From the NCBI GenBank assembly GCA_013054445.1, contig JAAMPI010000466.1, positions 1 to 36,646 on the forward strand: 36,646 nt of DNA, written 5' to 3'. Made by a program: the position numbers and the translations under genes. Positions 22,190 through 32,644 of this stretch are shown piece after piece. This DNA is from Cudoniella acicularis (Eukaryota > Ascomycota > Leotiomycetes > Helotiales > Helotiaceae). Position 1 is the first letter of the stretch; each line of letters begins with the position of its first letter. The notes under the pieces are model-generated. The model had not been told where the DNA came from, made no database searches, and was given only the letters and a program-made list of their open reading frames with translations.

Positions 22190-24789
22190 ATGGAAGACCG
22201 GTCACCATCGAGCTCGAATACGGCGGAAAAGGGGGATGCGAGCCTGGCCCCGGGAACAAGCCGCTTGCTTGAATTGCAGGCGAAGTAAAACTCGAATGTC
22301 TCCGGGAGTGCTGGGGATCTCAAGTGCAAGAAATGTGCTCAAACCAATTCAGATTGTGTTATCCCGGAGTATCGCGTCGGACGGAAAAAGGGAATCAAAA
22401 AGTGAGTGTGAATAACTCATGAAGCGTTAAATACTAAATTTTCCAGCAAACGAGATGGGCTAGAAAAAGCTGTCTATCGGATCGAACAAGCCATCAAGAG
22501 ATCCAAGACACATGCAAATCAATCGGAAGATGGGCAAACGATCCAGCATCTGGAAGGTCTGCTGAGTGAAGCGCAGCAATTACTGCCAAGAAACTCTTCT
22601 AATGAGCTCGAACCGCCCTTTAATATGGGGGATAATTCGTCTCATTCACAGAACAACCCGCTCGGTCAATCTATACAGGAGTCGGACTCCATTATCGACC
22701 AAAATTCAGATGATCATTTTGCTGTAGATGACGCAGAAAATCCACTACAACTTCTTGCAAGAGCCTCAGATCTTTCTGTCCCCACGCATTCTGCAACTGG
22801 TCCTCCAAATATCCCATCTATTCCGTTCCCTCCTCGACCAGGCACTGCCAAAGATCACAAACTGCGGGATTTCTTCGGACCATTTCGTCCAAGCTCAGAT
22901 ATTGGAAATGATATTGATCCAATTGAGCTGGGTCTCGTGACGGAAGCGGAAACGACAGCATTATTCTCATAGTAATAACTCCCCTCCTTTCCCCTCCCCG
23001 CCCCCAATAATTACTCTATGACCAGATCTAACTCGTTTTCAAGTTTTCATGATAATCTCTCCCACACACGATGGGGCTTGGACCCAGCTTTGCATACGCC
23101 TCAATTCGTCCAAAAACAATCAGCATTTCTTTTCACTTCTATCCTTGCCGCCTCTGCCCTTTTCATACCTTCAGCCGCTGCAATTTCGAAGAGACTCTCA
23201 ACTCATTGCAAATTGTTAGCACGAAACATTATCACCAATCGAAACCGGTCACCAGAAATAGTTCTAGGATTTATGATCAATATTCCCTGGATGGCCCCTG
23301 GAAATCACTGGTCGGATGATGAAACATGCTCATACATGGCAATGGCTTTAACAATTGCCCTAGACAGTTCTCTAGACAAGCTTATTGTTCCATTTCCTGG
23401 AGACTCGCATTTGAATGTTCAAGCAAGCAGAGCACAGTCAGAGTGCATATCCGCAAGGAAAGCATTAGAGATGGATGGATTTCCAGATGTAGATCCGATC
23501 TCAGATTTTGGAAGACGGTTGCTTCGTCGGAGGGAGAGGATCTGGTTGGCATTATTTGTTCTTGATCGAGGGTAAGCGTCTATTTTGACATTTATATGAA
23601 AAAGCTAACTTTTCCCAGTGTATGCCTCGCCAGGGGACGAAGCTTCATTGTTCCCGTGACACCACTTATCGAGACATGCGATGACTGGCATCGATGTTCC
23701 ATTGCTGATCTCTGGGATGGGTCTATTATTTCTTCAACAATATTGAGGAGAGATCTTGTAAGCTACCGCTGTATGTCAATTTTCATATCGCTGACTTGCG
23801 TTGAGGTCGATCTCATTGCAAATGTGAAGAAAAGCTGTGACAGCAATCGCACTCAAAATATCAATGGCACTCTTATAGTTCAAACGTACGTCAAATTTCA
23901 CTCTCCTATAATGCCTTTTTTAACGCCACTTAGGCTTCAGCAGATGATCGACGGCTTTTTCAATCGGTGGTATACCACCTGGGCATTTGCAATCGGCGGG
24001 ACAAAAGGTAATATTTCACGTTCATTTCAACATCGTCCAGCTCACTGATTTTATCCCTCAGACAATTCCATCCCACCATATGTCGAAATTCTCGTCACCC
24101 ACGGCCGTCTCTCAATCTACAGCAGCGTAATCAACCATCCCACTGCCCCCATAGAAGTAAAACGTTTCTTCCGCGCCGCAGGCCTCTCCTCCTCTCTAAA
24201 TGTCATGCGCGCAGCCGTACAAGGTGAAAGCCGCCTAAAGTCCATGCCTAACAACACCTGCATCATGATCTCCTTCGCGGCCTGCTTCGCGATTTACCTT
24301 AGCACCATGGGTGCAGGCCCAAACGGGCACCTTAGCCTCGCCCCTAGCATTCGCATGCTGATCGAGGAATCGGCCGGCGTTCTAGAAAGAATCGGCTCGA
24401 ATCCCCCTCATCGGAACGGAACGTCTGCTCTTTATGGCCGCCATTTGAGGAAAGTAGTAGGCAGTTCACTGAGTCAAACAAATATCACACCTTTAGAAAA
24501 CCAACCTCACCGTCCACCGCCACAGGCCGCCTTCCCAATGCAAAATAATAACCAGATACCACAGCCGCAACACCAAGTCTACCAGCAACAAGTTGATGTT
24601 CTTCCGCCCCAGCAGCAACCAGTGCAGATGGCAGAACTCCTGCAGTTCTCAGCCATGTCGGACGACCAGATTAACGAGGCGATTCACAATGCTGGGGATG
24701 AATTTGATTGGTCACTTCCGAGTTTGCAAATGGATGAGAGGACGGGACTGGATTGGTTGAATTGGTTCAATATGGATGTCAACAATTAA
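22190..24789 (+). CDS. Zn2Cys6 transcription factor, seven exons, zinc cluster disrupted by small indels
   Basis: Exons 22190-22401, 22447-22971, 23044-23571, 23619-23757, 23806-23885, 23934-24007 and 24062-24789 join in phase; the total is 762 codons. After the cluster come a GRKKGIKN linker, a coiled region (LEKAVYRIEQAIK) and a fungal-specific TF domain with LSHTRWGLDP, TSILAASALFIP, RRRERIWLALFVLDRG and NVMRAAVQGESRLKSMPNN. The C-terminus is Gln-rich and ends in an acidic DWLNWFNMD motif. The anomaly is in exon 1: the start frame reads through a TAA at 22286-22288, while ACLNCRRSKTR (22263-22295) lies in another frame and CKKCAQTNSDC (from 22325) is back in the start frame. At least two compensating indels are needed, the first probably an extra C in 22247-22251. 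Either a sequencing problem in GC-rich DNA or loss of the DNA-binding domain. Confidence 0.78.
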
Positions 24790-25639
24790 ATGAAGGTATT
24801 GGCTGCGCCGGGAGCGGCCCCAGCTCCTTTCTCTTGAAAGTTGTTTTTGTTGACGTCTGCCAATCACCGACCAAGCTTGGCGTACCCCGCAAATCCCAAA
24901 TCCAAGGCTACGAGACCTCATCACCTGACTTTTACCACTTCGTCTTCTGGATTACATTGGGTTGCCGTCTGCCTTCTGTTTCTCTGTGGTCTACTCATCT
25001 CCCAGGCTGTTGAAGTCGTGTAACGGCGATTAGGAGTCGGCAGGTGGCCGAGGCAATTCATCTCTGGAACCTGACCTATCATTGTTGACGTCTGCCAATT
25101 ACCAAGCCCGTCCATCCAATGATTAATATTGTCTTCTGGATTTTGCGACTCAGGATTGAACTACAACAGGTTGAAATGGTCTGATTGGATTTCGCTTTGA
25201 GGAATACTCATCACGTCATGAAACGCTTTACTACTGTTGCTGCTTACCGAGCATATCCGAAAAGTGATCTGTGGAGGTAGAATGGAGGAAACCGTAATGA
25301 GAGTGGTTGTGATAGCGAGAGAGGAAAAGGGAGTTTCAACGGTTTATGGAAGTATCGAATCGTATCAACGGGAGGGAACAATGCGAATTAATGATTCTGG
25401 TTTGAATATTTGGAAAGAGGATATACTGATATTAGAGCGGATATATATAATAAACGCCGTGCGCATTATCACGTTGCAACTTCATCGGCCCTGTTCGTTA
25501 AACATTCGTCCGCACATCACTCCAAGCCAAACCTATCTCTCACTCTCATACAAACAGCCAACGCAGGTCCCTCAACGAAAGCCATCCGGGTATCAAACCT
25601 CCCCTCCTTGTCTTCACACCTTTCCATTTCCCCTTTCAC
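24790..25639. other. Intergenic stretch between convergent genes
   Basis: Lies between the 3' ends of the zinc-cluster gene and the transporter. It contains the duplicated TGACGTC-CCAAT segments listed below and an AT-rich run at 25438-25455. A 149-codon plus frame at 25237-25686 overlaps the transporter's end antisense and looks like chance. Confidence 0.5.
24849..25142. repeat. Diverged direct duplication with TGACGTC and CCAAT
   Basis: GTTGACGTCTGCCAATCACC at 24849-24868 recurs as GTTGACGTCTGCCAATTACC at 25084-25103 (19 of 20 identical). A second shared block, GTCTTCTGGATT, occurs at 24942 and 25131. Each copy pairs a bZIP-type TGACGTC with a CCAAT box. Confidence 0.6.
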
Positions 25640-26693
25640 TCAAACGCTATACTTCTCCCCCTTCTTCCTGGCCTCTCTCCCCTTAACAATCCACGGAAAA
25701 TGCCACACAGGAACAACAAAGAAACTATTCGAATCATCCGTCATACCGGCAACGGCGAGATACCCAGCAAAAAACGCTGCCAGCAAACCAAACATGCCGC
25801 CTGCCTTTTGGAGGCCGGTATTGGGCCTGCCGGTGGCGGTGTTGAGAGTCAGGACGTAGGCGAGGCCGAGCATGAGGAAGGCGAGCCAGAGCCAGAAGAA
25901 GAGGGAGAAGACGACGGTGGAGTGCAGCGTGAGGAGCCAGAGGAGGAAGGTGAAGACGAACCATCCCTGGAAGTTTCTCAACAGGTGGTTGATTTTAGGA
26001 GGGAGAAAGGGGCTGGAAAAGGAGAATGGAAAGGGAAAAGAACGTGCCATGGGGTAGAAGCCGATGGCGGGCTCGAATTGGTTGTCTTTATATTGAGTGG
26101 CGATGTCGAAACCGCCTGGAGTGAGGAGGATGGCGAAGGAGATCCAGAAACCGCCGTAAGAGCCCAAAGCTGTTGCTCCGGAGGTGTTTCCAGCAGCGAT
26201 TTCCCTTGATTGCGCGTTAATTGCGTTCTCAATTGAGGGAAGATGGTAACATCAAGGGGAAATGATCTACTTATCACATGCCCGCAAGCAATTGCACCAA
26301 CCCTCCATATCCAAAAGCAACATCAACAACGACATTAGAAGTTCCAACGCCCATGGTATTGAAATTAATCAATGACAAGACGAAAGTCGTCAACGCGAAA
26401 CCGCAAAGTCCAAGAGGAGCTGGATTTCCTAGGCTCTTGGCTTTCATTGAGTCTCGGTAGAGACTAGGCTGCAGATTGCCTCCAAAAGCGGGCAGATGAG
26501 CACTCTCTAATTTGTTGGCGTGCGCGAGGGGATTCCCGCCATAGTCACCGAAATCTCGGCCTTGGGATTGTCCTTGGTTGGCATTGTAGTTGCCGGTTCC
26601 GGCGTTGTCGAATTTTCCTTGTTTAGAAAGGGTGTTGGTGTTGTGGCTTGTGGATGCGCCATTGGTGTCTGCTGTGCCTGCTGTAGTCGCCAT
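25640..26693 (-). CDS. GPR1/FUN34/YaaH family acetate (or ammonium) transporter, three exons, 299 aa
   Basis: Exons 26693-26278, 26204-26048 and 25966-25640 join in phase (300 codons with stop). The family includes yeast Ady2 and Aspergillus AcpA, plasma-membrane acetate carriers. The hallmark NPAPLG opens the first membrane segment, followed by TSNVVVDVAFGYGGLVQLLAG, a SYGGFWISFAILLTPGG helix, GWFVFTFLLWLL and a terminal NSFFVVPVWHFPW. The second intron (26047-25967, 81 nt) is read as GC-AG: the donor is GCACGT after ATG and the acceptor is CTTCCAG. It is a multiple of three with no stop, so a translation that ignores it inserts 27 residues between FYPM and GWFVF where related proteins run straight on. 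CTGGGG at 26746-26751, just upstream, matches the CreA repressor consensus, as expected for a carbon-regulated gene. Confidence 0.88.
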
Positions 26694-27514
26694 CTTTGTG
26701 GGAGAAGTTCAGATGAAAAGTCTGTGCTTGAGCTTAATTTAATTCCTGGGGATGCTTCCCTGATATGATTGCAGGAAGACGTACGACTATCATGTTTCCG
26801 GGTTATGAGCTACTGCTTCTTTAATTCAATTGGATTTCCGGTAACAAATCACAAAGGAGTATTTTGACCTTTGTTTAATTTAATATTGATCGACGATCGT
26901 TTTGCAAATCTGAAAATGTTTTGCGGACGAACTGTTAGCCGTCGATGTCATGAATTACAAGGGGGGCACAAACAATGATATCACAGATTATAGCTGTAGC
27001 GTGATTCAGTGACCACACATAGCGAGTCACCAGTGAGTTCTTAAAGGTGTGGAGAGGTGATTAACCCCACCACCGGAAACCGGCATTGCACTCGCGGGTC
27101 GGAGAGCTTTATATCATTGGAGCTATAGTTCCACTGTCTGATTTGAAATCCTTCGATAAGCTCTCCCGCATTCTGGGCAGTGTGGAGTGTGGGGATAAAG
27201 AGATAGAATTATGGCTTTTCCCCACAAAGTCGGTTTCCAGACGCGACAACAAAGAAAACAGGAGCAGAAGAGGGAAAGCAGCCAGTAGGTGATATAAACA
27301 AGCCATAACATTTAAAACAGAAAGAATAACCCCCATCCCGGCGAGGCGAAATACCCCATGTGCCGAAACAAAGTTGAGGTACTTTGTGTAGTCAGAGCTC
27401 GCAATCCTGCTATATATTCATATTTCTCTTTATATATATTCTAATATATTCTTTTATTATTTCTTTAACCTATATTACTACTATTGCCTAAAAATTACCT
27501 TGAGTTTAGTTATC
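26694..27514. other. Transporter promoter and AT-rich spacer
   Basis: Upstream region of the transporter, with two CCGG cores near 27070-27078 and no gene. From about 27410 it becomes very AT-rich (TATATATT runs), as in RIP-affected DNA. Short frames at 27086-27336 are not supported. Confidence 0.45.
27352..27386. repeat. Repeat end, left copy
   Basis: Contains TGTGCCGAAACAAA followed by GAGGTACTTTG. The same arrangement, diverged, is at 30285-30328 in direct orientation. Possibly the terminus of a transposon; the two copies bracket the NACHT-WD40 fragment. Confidence 0.4.
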
Positions 27515-27790
27515 TTACTATTTGATTTTCTCTCTGCCCTTGTAAACGTTGAAATTCCTGCTTGTCGAGTACCTCATATAAGTCGTCTAATTTTGTAGTT
27601 TTAGGATCAAATTCTAATAGTATATCTTATATAATACCTCTAGCAAGACCCTACGCTATTTTTTTAAGTGTTTGTACCGCGGATTGCAATTTCGTAATTC
27701 CAACTCAGGCTCCCAGGTACTTCTTGGCAGCATTTAGAACACTCTTGATCACGTGAGCACGTATGTAATCGCGGTAAAGCTTTCACCAGT
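27515..27790 (-). pseudogene. Degraded coding relic, family unknown
   Basis: One minus-strand frame reads as protein across about 90 codons with only a few stops: KLYRDYIRAHVIKSVLNAAK, KYLGA, stop, ITKLQSAVQTLKKIA, stop, GLARGII, stop, DILLEFDPKTTKLDDLYEVL and DKQEFQRLQGQ. The stops (TGA, TAG, TAA) can each arise from Gln, Arg or Trp codons by one transition, as after RIP. No family recognised. The MITE lies 9 bp beyond its upstream end, and further upstream (28085-28265, minus) is another stretch with coding flavour but several stops. Confidence 0.35.
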
Positions 27791-27798
27791 GGATGTTA

Positions 27799-28023
27799 GA
27801 ATTCGTGCCGCATAAGCGACGCCCGTAGATGAGATACCCGATCAGAACGCCTCTTAAAAACCAACAACAAATTATTTTCTTTTAAAAAATTCGGAAATTT
27901 ACACCAAATCGTCTCTTGTTTACAATTCAAGTCGTTCTTTATCTATTTTTCTAGGTCAAGTTGTTGCGCAAGCTTATAAAGTCATGCTATGTTTTTGGTG
28001 TTCCAAAAATGCGGCACGAATTC
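27799..28023. mobile_element. 225-bp MITE with perfect 15-bp TIRs and TA flanks
   Basis: GAATTCGTGCCGCAT at 27799-27813 is matched exactly by its reverse complement at 28009-28023. TA lies directly outside each end (27797-27798 and 28024-28025), the target duplication of Tc1/mariner/pogo elements. The 195-bp interior is AT-rich and has no plausible open frame. It would depend on a transposase elsewhere; a pogo-type relic occurs at 10.7-11.1 kb, but a link between them is not shown. Confidence 0.7.
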
Positions 28024-28461
28024 TAGCACCTTTCCTTGTACTAAAGATCGGATTGTTTGCATTCCACCTTACTGAATCGGGCTAGATGTCCAGCTCTCGC
28101 GTCAATGCTCAATAGCCGCGAGAGTCACGGAACCGTTTGCACTTAACTAACTTAATCTGGCTAAGCTTTTCTCACAGCTTTAGATGATATAAGCGCGCTC
28201 CAAAGCAAGGCTGCTTTCGCTCAAGCGTTTATCGTGGCCAACTATAACATCATATTTGTCACATATAAATGTTACCATTTTGTTCATATCAGTACCTCTC
28301 GGCCTAGCAACTTACTCGTGTGCACTAGAATTCTTGATTTCAAAGCCGCTATATTTCTAATCGAACATTACTAAGAAAATCGCAACTCAACTAGCTCACA
28401 GAGAAGTATAAAACAGAACCGTCTGCAACGGAGGGAGGCGGGGAGGAGGTCAAGGGAAGCT

Positions 28462-30354
28462 TCAGAAAACGAACTCCATAAACGACACTCGACCAGATGG
28501 ACAACCAAAACCAACAATGCTCCCGTAGACAGCTACACTGCTTGGCCGGTACTCGGAAGGAAGCCAAAGAACGTTTCCGGTATCGCAACTCACCCACTAT
28601 TCCTTGATAAATACAGAAGGAGGAACGCTTGGACGAGAAACCGCCGGGCCAGTAAAAAGAAATGCAGTACGTAGCAGTCCTCTGTCCGTTTGGACGAAGG
28701 TTCCATCGTCGGAGAACGAGAGGCTGAAAACATAGAAGTCAACCTTGAGCGTCTGTAGCACCGCTCCCGAGCCGGCGTCCCACAGCTTGATCGTCTCGTT
28801 GTGAGATGCCGACGCTAGCGTCTTGCTGTCCGGCGAGAANGCCACGGCGTAGACGTAACTTGAATGGCCCTCGAGCGTCTGTAGCACCGCATTCCAATTG
28901 TTCTCGACCTTCGGTAATCCTCGTATCCATCGAGGTATACAGTCTTCGAACTGCTTCCTTACTAAACTCGTCGTCGGCGCAAATACAAGCGCGCTGCAGT
29001 AGGCTTGAAGAGGAGCATGCTCGATCGCTGGACGGTTGTAGAGAACAAATCGTTTCGTGTCATGAACGAAATTCGAAAGACAGGGGCAATTGCTAGACTA
29101 ACCGAAGAGTTAGTAGACATTTATAATATGCTAATGTTGGCGTCCAACAGTAACAGACTCGAGCGAAGCAATAGCATGAATCCCTTCTGAAACTTTCCCC
29201 ATCCACCCAAGTGCCTCAAGCCAGTGAAGGAGATGCTCTTTCAAGAACTGGTGTACTTGGTCATTGTCGCAAAGCTGAGCGCAGCTCCGCTGAAGATGCT
29301 GGATCCAGTAGAGACATGCATACTGGAGTTCTGGCGGGAGACACTGTTCTACTCGGCTGCTCTCAACGTCGGTTGCAAGCATACCGGAAGCGCTCAGGTC
29401 ACATATGTCCTGCTTTAGAGAAGTTGACATCAGCCTTATACAGCCGTCAGCCAGCGTTTGGTGTGCTTGCTTCTTGTCCACCCAGAAGTTTAGATCCTCG
29501 CACCTGTCCTTATTAAGGAGGAAATCCCGAAATGACGGGTGGTGGAGACGAAGGGGCCGGGTCTGGTCCTTTGGAACATCCAGGATAGAGTGCAGATCCT
29601 CCACTGTCTGATGGATGTCTTCCTTCGGAACACAGACCAACCTGCTCAGAGAGTATATAGAGAGTGTCGCGAAGAGAACAACGACGCTCCCAAGCACCTG
29701 CCTTAGTATGCGATATGACTCATCTTCCTCCTGGTCTGTGCATTCGAGGGGGACAGAATGCTTAAGGACAGTGGTATAGATCTCGTTGAGGTGCTTCTCC
29801 GGTGCTGTTACAGTGCCGGCGCTGCTACCACTCTTAAGGATCGTATGGAGTCTTCGAGCTGCATGTCGTTTTCCTTCACGGACAAATCGACAGGCAGTTG
29901 CAGCCCAAATGAACAGTCCGCTTGCAGCCTGGACTAAATATCTGATGACCTCTTCGCCCGGCCAGGCAGCATCCAGAGAGCGTTCTTGTCCGATGAGTCT
30001 GAGATTATGTTCGAGGAAAATAGTGATGTCGCGATTTACAGTCGATGGCGATATGTTATGAAGTACGTAATCCTGGTGCTCCGCATCTGGCATCTGGTAG
30101 AACCCGTGCCGAATCGGAATCTCAGGTCTGCTCGTTAGAAACACTCGTAGCCGGACACTCTCCAACGATCGGGCTTCGGCCAAGAGGCATAGGAGGATCC
30201 GGATGTTGTTTTCATCATCGCACTCGTCAAGCGCATCGATAACGACAATAATCGTGGGCGGGCATAACGTCCATCCCTGCATGCCGAAAAAACCGGTGTG
30301 CCGAAAAAAAATAATAGGTACTTTGACTTGAAGCATCTTAAAATCTGTGCACAC
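28462..30354 (-). pseudogene. NACHT-WD40 (HNWD-type) protein fragment, 5'-truncated and with a premature stop
   Basis: One frame runs from 30354 to 28462, interrupted by an intron (29154 or 29148 to 29098; branch TCTACTAACTC, acceptor GGTTAG). It encodes the NACHT Walker B region (TIIVVIDALDECD), sensor LTSRPE, the winged-helix part (RPLRLHHPSFRDFLLNK), the linker (KRFVLYNRPAIEHAPLQAYC, VRKQFEDCIPRWI) and one 42-codon WD40 repeat (LEGHSSYVYAV to KLWDAGSGA). The WD40 C-terminal cap follows. TAG at 28597-28599 stands where related proteins have Gln (FIKE then WVS), so CAG became TAG; the ancestral end is TGA at 28462-28464. The P-loop and everything before it are missing at 30354. Podospora relatives (het-d/het-e/het-r) are STAND receptors in non-self recognition. 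The single N at 28840 is a silent third position in a GCN Ala codon. Confidence 0.8.
30285..30328. repeat. Repeat end, right copy
   Basis: GCCGAAAAAACCGGTGTGCCG followed by A8, then TAGGTACTTTG; resembles 27352-27386 in the same orientation. It lies where homology of the NACHT fragment ends, so it may mark the transposon junction that cut the gene. Confidence 0.4.
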
Positions 30355-31010
30355 CTTAATATTTCTTATAATATATTATGATTTATATTCTATGGCCACT
30401 CTCGGACACTCTAAAGCCCTCCTATTCAAAAATTATATTTATGTTGTCGCTCTCGCGCCTGATTTGTAAAGAGTCTCTTTTTATAGCGAAATGGAGTTCC
30501 TGTATTACAGCTCAACCACCAATCTCTTATTCCCTCTAATATATATAAAGGAGTCGTATCCGCGCTCTAGGACCTTACCTATAGCACGGGAAACCGTCTT
30601 CAGCCTTATCGCGGCTGTGGCGTGCAAATTCATGTAAGATCGCCACGCGGATCAGTACTTCGCAGGGGCACAACTAACGGTATTTGGGCTAGAGCGAAAC
30701 GACTCCGCACGGCCCATAATTTACGCAGTAAATTTATTTGTAAGCCTTAGGCATGAAGGCCAAAAGCAGCTGGAGGTAATGCGGTACCTGGTGCGCCACA
30801 TCTTAGTAATAACTTTGATGCCTCGGTGCCTGGTATAATTGTTCCAGGCACGAAGATCGCAAACGATATCATGAAGATCACTCTCCAAATTCGCATTCAA
30901 GCCAGCATCGAACCCATCTCGCATTTTCGAACCTATCTCGCATCTGTCAAAATATCGCATGCTAGATATTCTAAGCACACTACGAAGTGGCGGTTGGGCT
31001 AGCTCATACC
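30355..31010. other. AT-rich spacer
   Basis: Upstream of the phosphotransferase gene. It holds short AT runs (TATTATGATT, ATATATATAAAGG at about 30540) and no supportable gene; an 85-codon minus frame at 30721-30978 has no recognisable content. Confidence 0.5.
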
Positions 31011-32619
31011 ATGCCTACTGCCATCGAGCTAGATCACCGGAAGCCCATCACATACGAGTCGGCACTTAAGAAAGATACAAATATCGTCAGCCAAGCAGCA
31101 CACTTTGAGGCAGCGACGGAGCTCTGTCAATCACTTTGGGACCAGAGACAAACTATTCAAGCTCTTGTTAAGCACCACTTGAGACTCAGCAATCGAGACA
31201 TTTGTATTGTCAATACAAAGGATCAATGGATTCGTGGCAGCTTCAATATCTGTATACCTATCGAGGTACAATCGACCCGCTTCCACAAGAAGCTCATCTT
31301 CCGTTGTCCTATGCCACACAAGCTTGCTGAAGCCAAGTATCCTGGTACTGTGGACGAAAAGCTGAGCTCTGAGGTGGGGACTCATACGTGGATACAATAT
31401 CAATGCCCCGATATTCGCATTCCACACTTATACGGCTTCGGGTTCTCTGATCACCGCCATGTAAGCTACTATACCTACCGCTTCATAGCTCCTGTGCTAA
31501 CCATGCTGCTGGCTATAGTTTGTCCATGAGCAGCAAAAACCATTCTATACCCGCCTTTGGCGCATGTTCCAACGCCATCTCCGCGATCTTTTTCGATGCC
31601 ATACTCTCTCGCCCTATACCGTCCACCCAACGAGCCAACGACTTCCTACTGCATATATGATACTTGAGTATATCGGTCCTAATACGGGCCAGATGCTATC
31701 CAGCAGCTGGGAGAAACACCGGAATGACCTAGTCTGTAGGCAGAACCTCTTTCGAGGCATGGCTCGCTTGATGCTTTCCTTAGCCAATATTCCTCAGCCT
31801 CGAATCGGCTCATTCCAGTTCCATACAGACGGAACGATATCGTTGACAAACCGACCGCTGCCTTGCTCTGTTATCATCTTAGAAAATGATGGCGCGCTGA
31901 GAACGATAGAGAAGAACGAAACATATACCTGTACTGAGCCTTTTGTTGCAGATATGCTTACACTTCATGAGAACAGCTTTCTTAGCAATCCAAACGCAGC
32001 CTATGATGCTGCAGACTGCCGTGGTCAAATGGCGGCTGGGGCATTGCTTAGGATGCTGTCGCATTATTACATCGAGCGGAAACGCCGTAACGGACCCTAC
32101 TATCTCCAGTTTACCGACCTCCATGAAAGCAATATCTTCGTCGACGGAAACTGCAACATCACCTGTGTAATAGATCTTGAGTGGGTCTGTGCTTTACCTG
32201 CAGAGATGCTTGCTGTACCTTACTGGCTTACGGGACATGGTATCGATGAGATAGTGGGCGATAACCTCCGTGAATTCGACGATATTCGACAGGAATTCAT
32301 GAAAATATTTGGGGAAGAAGAGGTTAGCATGGCCTCGAAGCAAATGCCTGTGCTGGCGAGTATTATGTATGAAGGCTGGGAGTCCGAGGGAATATGGTTT
32401 TGGCGTTGTCTTACATCTACAAATGCCATGATTTCTCTTGTAGAAGACCATATCTGTCCTAGATTTTCTCGTCTGTCTTCTAAGGCTGAAGAAATTTTCT
32501 CCCAATACTGGTGTGAAGGCTCTGCTGAGGTTGTTGAGAGAAAGGTTACTGATTATGAAGGGTATAAAAAGGAATTAGAAGCATTATTTAGCAACCAAAC
32601 TGAGCATTATAGTAGCTAG
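31011..32619 (+). CDS. APH-type phosphotransferase family protein, two exons, 516 aa
   Basis: Exons 31011-31460 and 31519-32619 join in phase (517 codons with stop); the intron has branch GTGCTAACC and acceptor CTATAG. The fold is that of the aminoglycoside-phosphotransferase/choline-kinase-like family, protein-kinase relatives that phosphorylate small molecules or proteins. The catalytic loop is FTDLHESNIFVD (D350, H352, N355) and the metal-binding Asp is D369 in CVIDLEW. The N-lobe has LIFRCPMPHKLAEAKYPG then a helix with EVGTHTWIQ, and the hinge region is YMILEYIGPNTG. Such genes are expanded in ascomycete accessory regions with unknown substrates. ATG 31011 is chosen; a GTG at 30987 is in frame but unlikely. 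It looks intact although it lies between two broken halves of an HNWD gene. Convergent with the small gene 26 bp away. Confidence 0.87.
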
Positions 32620-32644
32620 AATAAGCTCGAGAATTGGCTTTGGA

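Noticed and set aside
24790..25686. 149-codon plus frames (25237-25686, 25410-25859)
   Set aside because: They overlap each other and run antisense into the transporter's last exon; composition resembles non-coding DNA.
25700..26209. 169-codon acidic plus-strand frame
   Set aside because: Antisense to the transporter exons; the Glu-rich run is the complement of Leu/Phe codons of membrane helices.
30721..30978. 85-codon minus frame upstream of the phosphotransferase gene
   Set aside because: No domain, start context or conserved look; likely chance in spacer DNA.
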